16,718 bases of DNA from Planctomycetaceae bacterium. GTDB lineage: Bacteria > Planctomycetota > Planctomycetia > Pirellulales > Thermoguttaceae. The notes below the pieces were generated by a model that did no database searches, was not told the origin of the DNA, and was given only the letters and a program-made list of their open reading frames with translations. This document shows positions 6,993 to 13,563 of the stretch, piece after piece (position 1 is the first letter of the stretch; each line of letters opens with the position of its first letter). The DNA lies in the NCBI GenBank assembly GCA_031267635.1, contig JAIRYX010000320.1, positions 1 through 16,718 on the forward strand, read 5' to 3'. The translations under genes were made by a program, and so were the position numbers.

Positions 6993-7921
6993 ATAATATC
7001 TATCAAATTTTACTGATTGGCGTCATTGTTTTCGTTACGCATCTGCTTGAAGGAATCACAGGATTTGGATGTACCGTTCTCGCTCTTCCGTTTGTTACAA
7101 TGATATTGGGAATTAAAGAAGCCGTGCCTGTATTAGCGGTATTGGCATGGATTCTTGCAGGATATGTCGTGATGACGTCGCGAAAAAAAATTGTTTGGAA
7201 AGAATATATCTACATCGTTCTTCATGTGGGAGCGGGATTGCCGTTAGGAATGTTTGTATTTCAAAAAACGAGTCCCGTTTATTTAAAATTTTTTCTCGCA
7301 ATATTTATGATGATTATTGGAATCAACGGTCTATGTAGAAATTGGAAGAAAAGCAAAACCGATAAGCTGCCAGAGACCGATCAGGAACTTGTTAATCACA
7401 GCGTGAAAAAAAACATTGCCATGTCGTTAATACTGTTTTTCGGCGGCTTGGTTCATGGCGCATTTGCCGGCGGTGGTCCTTTTGTGGTCGTTTATGCTTC
7501 AAAAGCGTTGAGGAACAAATCGTTGTTCCGTGTCAGTCTTTGTATGCTGTGGCTGACTATGAATTCGCTATTGATGATACAATACACGGCGACGAATGTT
7601 TGGACGCAAAAGACAGGCGTTATTTTGCTTATCGTATTGCCGTTTTTAGCGGCGGGAATGCTTATCGGCGATTTTTTACACCATCGCGTTAACGATTATT
7701 ATTTTCGATTATCTGTTTATGGAACCCTTGCCGCATCCGGCGGAATTATGTTATACGACGGCGGCAAGAATTTATTGTGCGTTTTAGCGGGAGCGTGCAA
7801 ATATCGAATTGCAGCTTATTGTTTCGCTCTTTCAAAACTTTGTAAAACCTCGCTTGGATATTATATGATTTGGTTTGTTTCGAGACAAAAATACGATCAC
7901 AATCAATGGGATAAAAAATGA
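6989..7921 (+). CDS. TauE/SafE family exporter (sulfonate/sulfite type)
   Basis: This 310-aa polytopic membrane protein has the two internal family repeats: EGITGFGCTVLALPF at 21-35 and GGLVHGAFAGGGPF at 142-155. About eight hydrophobic segments are visible, with a charged loop at 118-140. The family exports sulfite, sulfoacetate and related anions, and TauE-type proteins accompany several organosulfonate pathways. Here it would export the C3-sulfonate end product. Odd: hydrophobic core and family similarity end near residue 260. A Cys- and aromatic-rich tail of about 50 residues (NLLCVLAGACKYR onward) makes it longer than the usual 250-265 aa, so the original stop may have been lost. Both ends overlap neighbours by ATGA, indicating translational coupling with the dehydrogenase and transketolase genes. 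Confidence 0.88.
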   Translation: MNNIYQILLIGVIVFVTHLLEGITGFGCTVLALPFVTMILGIKEAVPVLAVLAWILAGYVVMTSRKKIVWKEYIYIVLHVGAGLPLGMFVFQKTSPVYLKFFLAIFMMIIGINGLCRNWKKSKTDKLPETDQELVNHSVKKNIAMSLILFFGGLVHGAFAGGGPFVVVYASKALRNKSLFRVSLCMLWLTMNSLLMIQYTATNVWTQKTGVILLIVLPFLAAGMLIGDFLHHRVNDYYFRLSVYGTLAASGGIMLYDGGKNLLCVLAGACKYRIAAYCFALSKLCKTSLGYYMIWFVSRQKYDHNQWDKK

Positions 7922-8766
7922 CAACACTTCAAGAAAATGAATTTGACCGGCTTGCCGCAGAATTACGTTATGTCGTTACCGACATGATTTGCCGTAGCGG
8001 TTCCGGTCATATCGGCGGTGCGCTTTCGTTGGTCGAGATTATTTTGACGCTTTATTACCGTGTGATGAAGATTGATCCGAACAATCCCCAATGGACGGAA
8101 CGCGACCGATTGGTTCTTTCCAAAGGACACGCCGCGCCGATTTTATACGCAGTTTTGGCGTATCGCGGATTTTTTCCGAAAAGCTGGCTCGGAACCCTCA
8201 ACGCCGACGGTACGAAACTTCCCAGTCACGCCGACGCGCGAACGGTTCCCGGAATCGATATGACAACCGGCTCGCTTGGTCAAGGGCTTTCCGCCGCAAG
8301 CGGTATGGCGTTGGCGGCAAAAAAAGACGGACGCGCGAACAATGTGTATTGCATTATCGGCGACGGCGAAACGAATGAAGGGCAAAATTGGGAAGCCGCT
8401 TTATTCGCTCCGCATCAAAAACTTGATAACCTTATCGCCGTGACAGATTATAACAAGTTGCAAATTGACGGTTTTACGGCGGATATTCTTGACTTGGAAC
8501 CGCTTGCGGAAAAATGGCGGGCGTTCGGTTGGAACGTTTTAGAAATGTTCGGGCACGATCAAAACGACATTCGCCGCACGTTTCTGCATGCAAAATCGCT
8601 TCGTAACGGCAAGCCAACCATGATTATCGCGCATACGATAAAAGCATACGGCAATAAAATCCTTGAAAACGCCGCCGGAAGCCACAACATCAAAGTTCCC
8701 GACTCCCAAACGCACGAACAACACCTCGCCGCGTTGTCAGGCGACGCTTTTACGCTTCCTTATTAA
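7918..8766 (+). CDS. Transketolase, N-terminal (TPP pyrophosphate-binding) subunit
   Basis: The product is 282 aa, the standard size of a split transketolase alpha subunit. It shows GSGHIGGALSLVE with His31, LSKGHAAPILYAVLAYRG with His71, LPSHADA with His104, GSLGQGLSAASGMALA, and the TPP/Mg motif from GDGETNEG at 148 to Asn179 in DYNKLQIDG. Near the end AHTIKAYGNKILENAAGSHN matches the conserved second-half motif of this subunit. It needs the following gene's product to form the active site. Proposed role: transfer of two-carbon ketol units from sulfofructose, and then from sulfoerythrulose, to glyceraldehyde 3-phosphate, giving xylulose 5-phosphate. The generic reaction is certain from the family; the sulfosugar donor is inferred from context. 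Its ATG overlaps the exporter stop. Confidence 0.93.
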   Translation: MTTLQENEFDRLAAELRYVVTDMICRSGSGHIGGALSLVEIILTLYYRVMKIDPNNPQWTERDRLVLSKGHAAPILYAVLAYRGFFPKSWLGTLNADGTKLPSHADARTVPGIDMTTGSLGQGLSAASGMALAAKKDGRANNVYCIIGDGETNEGQNWEAALFAPHQKLDNLIAVTDYNKLQIDGFTADILDLEPLAEKWRAFGWNVLEMFGHDQNDIRRTFLHAKSLRNGKPTMIIAHTIKAYGNKILENAAGSHNIKVPDSQTHEQHLAALSGDAFTLPY

Positions 8767-8782
8767 AACAATATATCCTATT

Positions 8783-9733
8783 ATGAACTTAAAAAATTTA
8801 CACGAACAAGAAATCCGGCTTGTTTACGGACATGTCCTGAACGAGTTGATTGAAAAAAATCCGAATGTATTTTGTCTTGAAGCGGATTTGAGTAAAGCGT
8901 CTGGGACGAATCCGATTGTGTTAAATGCACATCCGAAGAATTTTATCAATATCGGCGTTGCGGAAGCGAACATGATCGGCGTCGCCGCAGGGTTAGCGTC
9001 GGACGGCAAAATCCCTTTTTGCGCGACGTTTTGCTGTTTTGCAACGCGGCGGGTTTATGATCAAATTACTATCAGCGTTGCCTACGCCAATAATAACGTC
9101 AAAATTATCGGCACAGGTCCCGGTATTACGCAAGGTCCCAACGGCGGAACGCACATGTGCTTTCAAGATATTGCAATCATGCGAGCAATGCCGAACATGC
9201 GAATTTTCAGTCCGTGCGACGCTTACGAAGTGCGAAGCGTTTTGCATTACATGGCGGAAAATTATGGCGGAATGTATATGCAGCTTCTTCGTCAACAACT
9301 TCCGGCGGTGTTTGATGAACACTATCAATTTCAGCCGGGCAAAGCACGAAAATTGCGAGATGGAAACGATGTTACGCTTGTTTCCACCGGTTACATGACG
9401 CATTTTGCGTTGAAAGTCGCCGACGAATTAGCGAAAGAAGGCGTTGGCGTCGATCTTTTGCATTGTCCGAGTATTAAGCCGTTTCCTGAAGACGATTTGA
9501 TTGAATCCGTCCGCAAAACGAATGCGGCAGTAACGGTCGAAAATCAAAACATGATTGGCGGATTAGGCGGCGCGGTTTGCGAAACGCTTTCGGAACGTTA
9601 TCCGGTTCGCGTCAAACGGCTCGGCGTTCCCGACCGTTTCGGCGAAATCGCCACCGAAGAATACTTATTTGAAAAACACGGTTTCGGCATGGAACATATC
9701 AAACAATCCTGCCGTGAACTTGCAAAGAAATAA
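8783..9733 (+). CDS. Transketolase, C-terminal (pyrimidine-binding) subunit
   Basis: The product is 316 aa from ATG 8783, 16 bp after the N-terminal subunit, and is its partner in a heteromeric enzyme. The frame is open back to 8663, but those codons overlap the preceding gene, and MNLKNLHEQEIRLVYGHVLNEL is the normal subunit beginning. Visible motifs are CLEADLSKASGTN at 31-43, NIGVAEANMIGVAAGLA with the TPP-activating Glu61, GTGPGITQGPNGGTH at 110-124, and the C-terminal transketolase fold with STGYMTHFALKVADEL and VENQNMIGGLGGAVCE. Usual split transketolases read THHAIEDIA at the substrate loop. Here it is THMCFQDIA: the first His (124) is kept but the following residues are changed, which may reflect an unusual donor sugar. 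No Shine-Dalgarno is visible. Confidence 0.93.
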   Translation: MNLKNLHEQEIRLVYGHVLNELIEKNPNVFCLEADLSKASGTNPIVLNAHPKNFINIGVAEANMIGVAAGLASDGKIPFCATFCCFATRRVYDQITISVAYANNNVKIIGTGPGITQGPNGGTHMCFQDIAIMRAMPNMRIFSPCDAYEVRSVLHYMAENYGGMYMQLLRQQLPAVFDEHYQFQPGKARKLRDGNDVTLVSTGYMTHFALKVADELAKEGVGVDLLHCPSIKPFPEDDLIESVRKTNAAVTVENQNMIGGLGGAVCETLSERYPVRVKRLGVPDRFGEIATEEYLFEKHGFGMEHIKQSCRELAKK

Positions 9734-9763
9734 TTTTGTAGCTCTGCCAAGAAAGTCAATCTC

Positions 9764-11203
9764 ATGTCTTCAACACAAGAACGCTGGTACACAGGAATCG
9801 CACGATACCAATGGATCGTATTATTGATTGCGTTGACCGGCTGGATGTTTGATATTTTTGAAGGACAAATTTTCGTTTCCAGCATGAATGAAGTGATGCC
9901 TTCATTGGTTGATGGTTCTGTCGATACAGAAAAAATGATTCCGCTTTATAAAAATATCGCGTTTAGCTTATTTTTAGCGGGCGGCGCTTTAGGCGGCGTT
10001 GTGTTCGGCGTGATCAGCGACAAAATCGGACGAAAACGGACAATGGCGTTTACAATTTTAATGTATTCGTTTTTTACATGGACGTCGGCGTTTTCTCAGC
10101 AATGGTGGCAGTTTGCCGCGATGCGTTTTCTTGTCGCGTTGGGAGTCGGCGGCGAATGGGCGATTGCCAGCGCGTTTGTCGCGGAAGTTTTTCCCGACAA
10201 AGCACGTGCTCAGGCAAGCAGCATTTTTCATGCGTCGGGAACGTTAGGAACATTACTCGCCGCAGCGGTCGGCGCGTTTTTAATCGGGAATCCGGCGTTT
10301 ATCGCATGGTGCAAAGGTCCCGCAATGAGTTGGACAAATCAATATGTCGATCCGGCGTCGCTTCCTTGGCGGTTCGGTTTTACAATCGGACTTATTCCCG
10401 CGCTGCTTGTGTTGTTTGTTCGGCTTTATATTCACGAACCGGAAAGTTGGAAACATGCGAAAGAACTCGCGAAGACCGACGCGGCGCAAAAGACCGGCGT
10501 TCTGACCGATCTTTTTCGCGGCGAATTACTTCGTTCCACGATTATCGGCGTTTCGTTGGCGGCTATCGGGATGGCAACGTTTTGGGGCGTGCATGTGTTC
10601 GGCAAAGACGCGCTGCTTGCGGTGGTGAAAAAACAAACCGTAACAACAATAATCGACGAAAATCCTCAAAAATACGATCAAACAACGAACGACGGGCAAG
10701 CCGCACTCAAAGCACAGCTTGAAGAACATCAAAGCAAATTGAAACGTTGGGAAATGCTCGGTATGGTACTTTTGACTGTCGGGCTTGGAATCGGACAAAT
10801 TTATTTCGGACCGCTTTCGCAAAAAATCGGACGGCGAGCCGCGTTTCTGGTTTTTCATCTCGGCGGATTCGCGATTACGATTATCGTTTTTCGATTCGTT
10901 CACAACGTAACGCCGTTGTTGATATTACTTCCCGTTTTCGGATTTCTCACCGCCGGAATGCACGCCGGATACGCGGTATATTTCCCGGAATTATATCCGA
11001 CGCGAATGCGCGGAACGGGAACCGGCTTTTGTTTTAACGCCGGTCGGCTGCTTGCCGTGCCGATTTTAATTCTGACCGGTTGGATTCAAACGTGGGGAAT
11101 TTCGCTGGCGGTTGCCGTCACTTATTTAAGTTTTTTGTATTTACTGGGACCGTTCGTCCTTTATTTCGCTCGCGAAACAAAAGGACAAGAACTATTAAGA
11201 TAA
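9764..11203 (+). CDS. MFS transporter, sugar/organic-acid:proton symporter type
   Basis: This is a 479-aa, roughly twelve-helix permease. The loop 2-3 motif GVISDKIGRKR lies at 82-92, the second-half counterpart GPLSQKIGRR follows, and YFPELYPTRMRGTGTGF comes before helix 11. A hydrophilic, strongly charged segment of about 50 residues (about 281-330) sits between helices 7 and 8 and may form an extra cytoplasmic or periplasmic helix pair. The gene starts 30 bp after the transketolase and is probably the last gene of the operon before the palindromic element at 11215. Likely role: uptake of the pathway's substrate (sulfoquinovose or a glycoside in the proposed scheme). The family does not fix the substrate, and export of a product is also possible. 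Confidence 0.88.
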   Translation: MSSTQERWYTGIARYQWIVLLIALTGWMFDIFEGQIFVSSMNEVMPSLVDGSVDTEKMIPLYKNIAFSLFLAGGALGGVVFGVISDKIGRKRTMAFTILMYSFFTWTSAFSQQWWQFAAMRFLVALGVGGEWAIASAFVAEVFPDKARAQASSIFHASGTLGTLLAAAVGAFLIGNPAFIAWCKGPAMSWTNQYVDPASLPWRFGFTIGLIPALLVLFVRLYIHEPESWKHAKELAKTDAAQKTGVLTDLFRGELLRSTIIGVSLAAIGMATFWGVHVFGKDALLAVVKKQTVTTIIDENPQKYDQTTNDGQAALKAQLEEHQSKLKRWEMLGMVLLTVGLGIGQIYFGPLSQKIGRRAAFLVFHLGGFAITIIVFRFVHNVTPLLILLPVFGFLTAGMHAGYAVYFPELYPTRMRGTGTGFCFNAGRLLAVPILILTGWIQTWGISLAVAVTYLSFLYLLGPFVLYFARETKGQELLR

Positions 11204-11214
11204 AAAGTAACGTC

Positions 11215-11395
11215 GTAACTATTCAGTCGCCCAGCCAAATAGACTAAAATTACTTTCAATTTATGTTTTCTCACAAAGCAACGGAGACACAAAGAATTTA
11301 TTTTTTAGAACCCCTCGGTGTTCTTGGTTGCTTTGTGAGAGACAAATTTTAAAGTGCGATGGGTGTAAATCCGCACGAGGCAACTGAATAGTTAC
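11215..11395. repeat. Nested inverted-repeat element (MITE-like palindrome)
   Basis: The outer arms GTAACTATTCAGT (11215-11227) and ACTGAATAGTTAC (11383-11395) are a perfect 13-bp inverted repeat. The inner arms TCTCACAAAGCAAC (11269-11282) and GTTGCTTTGTGAGA (11327-11340) are a perfect 14-bp inverted repeat. A third small hairpin, AGAAC...GTTCT, lies in the centre. The element has no coding capacity and no obvious target duplication. Ends beginning GTAA recall IS66-family termini, so it may be a non-autonomous derivative, but this is inference. It fills most of the 293-bp gap between the permease and the isomerase. Its folded RNA could terminate or stabilise the operon transcript. The rest of the gap (11396-11496) shows nothing. 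Confidence 0.85.
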
Positions 11396-11496
11396 AAATT
11401 AACAATAGAGGCGAAAGATTCCAGTGTTTGTTTGCAAGACGTGAAAAACAGAGTAAATCAACACGGAAATCCGACGCCTAAAGAAAGAACTCTCCA

Positions 11497-11994
11497 ATGA
11501 AAATCGTTATTGCCGCTCCGGTCAAGGGATTTCAACTCAAGGAAACGCTCAAAGCGCATCTGCTCTGGCAAGGACATGATGTGATTGACGTCGGTTGTTA
11601 CGCGACGGATCGTTTTATCAAATATACCTCCACCGGCGAGCGTGTCGCTTACGCGTTGCAAAACGGCGAGGCGGAACTTGCGATCAATATTTGCGGCAGC
11701 GGAACCGGTGCGTCGATCAGTATTAACAAGTTTGCGGGCGTTCTCGGTTGTGCGTGCGAATCGATAAAAACGGCGGTTTTGAGCCGCGTGGTCAACGGCG
11801 CGAATTGTCTTTGCCTCGGCGAAGACGTCGTTACGCCGGAACTCGCCCGTGACATGACGGACGCTTTTATCAACGCCGTGTTTCAGGACAATCCTAACGC
11901 CGACCCGAAAGTCCGCGAATTTTGGAAAGAAGCACGCGACGAAATGTTCGCGCGAGGAGTCAAAGCAACCCAACGGGAATTGGAAACTTTGTAA
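11497..11994 (+). CDS. Divergent RpiB/LacAB-family sugar isomerase (candidate 4-deoxy-4-sulfoerythrose isomerase)
   Basis: The product is 165 aa, cytoplasmic. The RpiB/LacAB fold is clear: MKIVIAAPVKGFQLKETLKAHL, HDVIDVG, then the catalytic loop ICGSGTGASISINKFAG with Cys66 at the position of the RpiB catalytic Cys. Two usual active-site features are gone. The N-terminal Asp-His (CDHAG in RpiB) is replaced by APVKG, and the ring-opening His of SRxHN is replaced by Val in SRVVNGAN. The C-terminal phosphate-binding Arg/His pattern is also not evident. Ribose 5-phosphate isomerase activity is therefore doubtful. In the transketolase branch of sulfoglycolysis an RpiB-like enzyme converts 4-deoxy-4-sulfoerythrose to sulfoerythrulose. 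That sugar has no C4 hydroxyl and cannot form a ring, so the ring-opening His is dispensable. The family call is firm; the substrate is inferred. Confidence 0.85.
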   Translation: MKIVIAAPVKGFQLKETLKAHLLWQGHDVIDVGCYATDRFIKYTSTGERVAYALQNGEAELAINICGSGTGASISINKFAGVLGCACESIKTAVLSRVVNGANCLCLGEDVVTPELARDMTDAFINAVFQDNPNADPKVREFWKEARDEMFARGVKATQRELETL

Positions 11995-12042
11995 GGTAAG
12001 CGAACGTTTGCGGTCTCAAAAAGCGAGTCCCCAAAGAAACAT

Positions 12043-12078
12043 GAAAGGGACAATTGGAACAAGAGAGACTTCTGGGAC
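12043..12078 (-). repeat. Four degenerate 9-bp repeats, nnnnGGGAC (minus copy of the GTCCCTnnn family)
   Basis: Consecutive units are GAAAGGGAC, AATTGGAAC, AAGAGAGAC and TTCTGGGAC. They face the plus-oriented units at 12145-12171. AAAGGGAC at 12044 is exactly complementary to GTCCCTTT at 12163. Confidence 0.65.
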
Positions 12079-12144
12079 AATGTGAAATTTCAGAAAAAGA
12101 AGAACAAAAATTCCCCAAATGAGTTTCCAAAATCGGAAAAGCGA

Positions 12145-12171
12145 GTCCTCAAAACCCCTTTTGTCCCTTTG
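12145..12171 (+). repeat. Three degenerate 9-bp repeats of the GTCCCTnnn family
   Basis: Units GTCCTCAAA, ACCCCTTTT and GTCCCTTTG are contiguous. They can base-pair with the minus-oriented copies at 12043-12078 to give a long hairpin in the leader of the TIM-barrel gene. Confidence 0.6.
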
Positions 12172-12174
12172 CCC

Positions 12175-12321
12175 GCCGGAACATTTGACGCACATACCGG
12201 AACGCTCGGCGTACACGACGGAACTCTTGTTGTTGGCAACGGCACGCTCGTTGCTGGCAACAGAAATCTTGTTGCTGGCGACGGAACCCTCGTTGCTGGC
12301 GCCGGAACGCTCGCGGAATGT
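12175..12321. repeat. Seven degenerate 21-bp tandem repeats, consensus GACGGAACGCTC then GTTGCTGGC
   Basis: Seven contiguous 21-bp units start at 12175, 12196, 12217, 12238, 12259, 12280 and 12301. They are clearly related but diverged, unlike the near-identical array at 3580. In the frame of the next gene they read GTLVAGN-like heptapeptides with no stop. The next gene's ribosome-binding site and Tat signal lie downstream, so the repeats are more likely leader than protein. With the 9-bp units this accounts for most of the 432-bp gap 11995-12426; 12322-12416 shows nothing else. Confidence 0.8.
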
Positions 12322-12426
12322 CCGGAAACCTTTCGGGGGCAAGGGATCATTTTCGGAAACTCCTCCAAGAGCAACAGATACTATGAACAATTCCAAATTT
12401 TACCCATCAACTTTCACAGGAGAAAC

Positions 12427-13347
12427 ATGATGTCGATCAATTTGTCGCGCCGTCGATTTTTAGGAAACGTGGCGTTTTTGACCGCAAGCGTTTTCAGCGT
12501 CCCCCTGTCGGGGCAGCAAAATCAAATATCGGCGCAGCAAAATCCAAACAAACCCGATCCATTGGAGACGTTGGAACAATACGTTCCCCAAGGAACGCTG
12601 AAACAAGCGTCGTCGCGGTTTATTGTCAATCAACTCGGCATGGAAAAAGCGATTGCCGTTTGTAAGCGGATCGGACTTTTCGGCATAGATCTTCTTGATC
12701 CGAACGAGTGGGATATTGTGCGTGAAAACGGTCTCGTTGTTACGATGGGACGCGCGCCCGGTCATGGCGGGATTCCGAAAGGTTTTAACAATCCTGAAAA
12801 TCATGATTTGTTGACGGAAGTTTACAGCAAATGGATTCCTGTTGCCGCCGAAAAGGACGTTCCCAATTTGATTTTCTTTTCAGGCAACCGCAACGGAATC
12901 GGCGACGAAGAAGGGTTGGAAAATTGCGTCAAGGGAATTCAACGAATTGTTCCGCTTGCCGAAAAGCATGGCGTAACGCTTTGTATGGAGTTACTCAACG
13001 GGAAAGACCATAAAGATTATCAAGCCGATAGAACGTCGTGGGGCGCTGAACTATGCGACCGTGTCGGAAGCGAGCGTGTGAAACTTCTTTACGATATTTA
13101 TCATTTGCAGCGTTCCGAAGGGGATTTGATCAACAACATCAATAAATATCACAGCGTCATCGGTCACTATCACACGGCGGGAAATCCGGGACGGCGCGAC
13201 ATTGACGAAACGCAGGAAATTTATTATCCCGCCGTAATCCAAGCGATCCTCAAAACCGGCTTCACCGGTTATCTCGCGCATGAATTTTCCCCGAAAAACG
13301 GCATGAATTCCTTACGGCGTGCCGTTGAAATTTGCGATGTGCGTTAA
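12427..13347 (+). CDS. Tat-exported TIM-barrel sugar isomerase/epimerase, hydroxypyruvate-isomerase-like
   Basis: The product is 306 aa from ATG 12427, chosen because AGGAGA lies 6 bases upstream and the next residues form a twin-arginine signal (SRRRFLGNVAFLTASVFSV, residues 7-25). The in-frame extension back to 12082 is repeat sequence and would bury the signal. The mature part is an xylose-isomerase-like TIM barrel of the Hyi type. Metal/active-site residues are Glu188 (LCMELLN), Asp223 with His226 (LYDIYHLQ), His247/His249 (GHYHTAGNPGR) and Glu286 (AHEFSPK), matching the Glu-Asp-His-Glu pattern of the family. It probably acts in the periplasm. Planctomycetes often carry such exported isomerases beside exported Gfo/Idh/MocA proteins, and one follows here. 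The substrate is unknown. It is oriented with the sulfosugar-like cluster, but nothing shows membership. Confidence 0.88.
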   Translation: MMSINLSRRRFLGNVAFLTASVFSVPLSGQQNQISAQQNPNKPDPLETLEQYVPQGTLKQASSRFIVNQLGMEKAIAVCKRIGLFGIDLLDPNEWDIVRENGLVVTMGRAPGHGGIPKGFNNPENHDLLTEVYSKWIPVAAEKDVPNLIFFSGNRNGIGDEEGLENCVKGIQRIVPLAEKHGVTLCMELLNGKDHKDYQADRTSWGAELCDRVGSERVKLLYDIYHLQRSEGDLINNINKYHSVIGHYHTAGNPGRRDIDETQEIYYPAVIQAILKTGFTGYLAHEFSPKNGMNSLRRAVEICDVR

Positions 13348-13350
13348 ATC

Positions 13351-13386
13351 TCTAGGAACAAAAGGAACATCAAGAACACGAGAGTC
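13351..13386 (-). repeat. Four degenerate 9-bp repeats (minus copy of the GTCCCTnnn family)
   Basis: Units TCTAGGAAC, AAAAGGAAC, ATCAAGAAC and ACGAGAGTC begin 4 bp after the TIM-barrel stop codon. They face plus-type units at 13435-13461. Confidence 0.55.
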
Positions 13387-13434
13387 ACAAGAGATATAAG
13401 CGGCGCCAGGGATTTTGTCAACGAAGTCGCCGAC

Positions 13435-13461
13435 GCCCCTCAAGTCCCAAGCGTCTCTCAA
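13435..13461 (+). repeat. Three degenerate 9-bp repeats of the GTCCCTnnn family
   Basis: Units GCCCCTCAA, GTCCCAAGC and GTCTCTCAA are contiguous in the 216-bp gap before the second oxidoreductase. Confidence 0.5.
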
Positions 13462-13563
13462 GACAATCTACAATGGAACAAAACGTCAAGGGATGATTAC
13501 TGTTTACTGTTTGAGCAACTCATTAATTTCAAAACCAATCAATAAAGAAAAGAGAGGAACAAC

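Noticed and set aside
9039..9398. 119-aa plus-strand frame inside the transketolase gene
   Set aside because: Alternative-frame shadow of a well-supported gene, without recognisable domain content.
12082..12426. N-terminal extension of the TIM-barrel isomerase
   Set aside because: The extension is repeat sequence and would bury the Tat signal. AGGAGA just before ATG 12427 marks the start.
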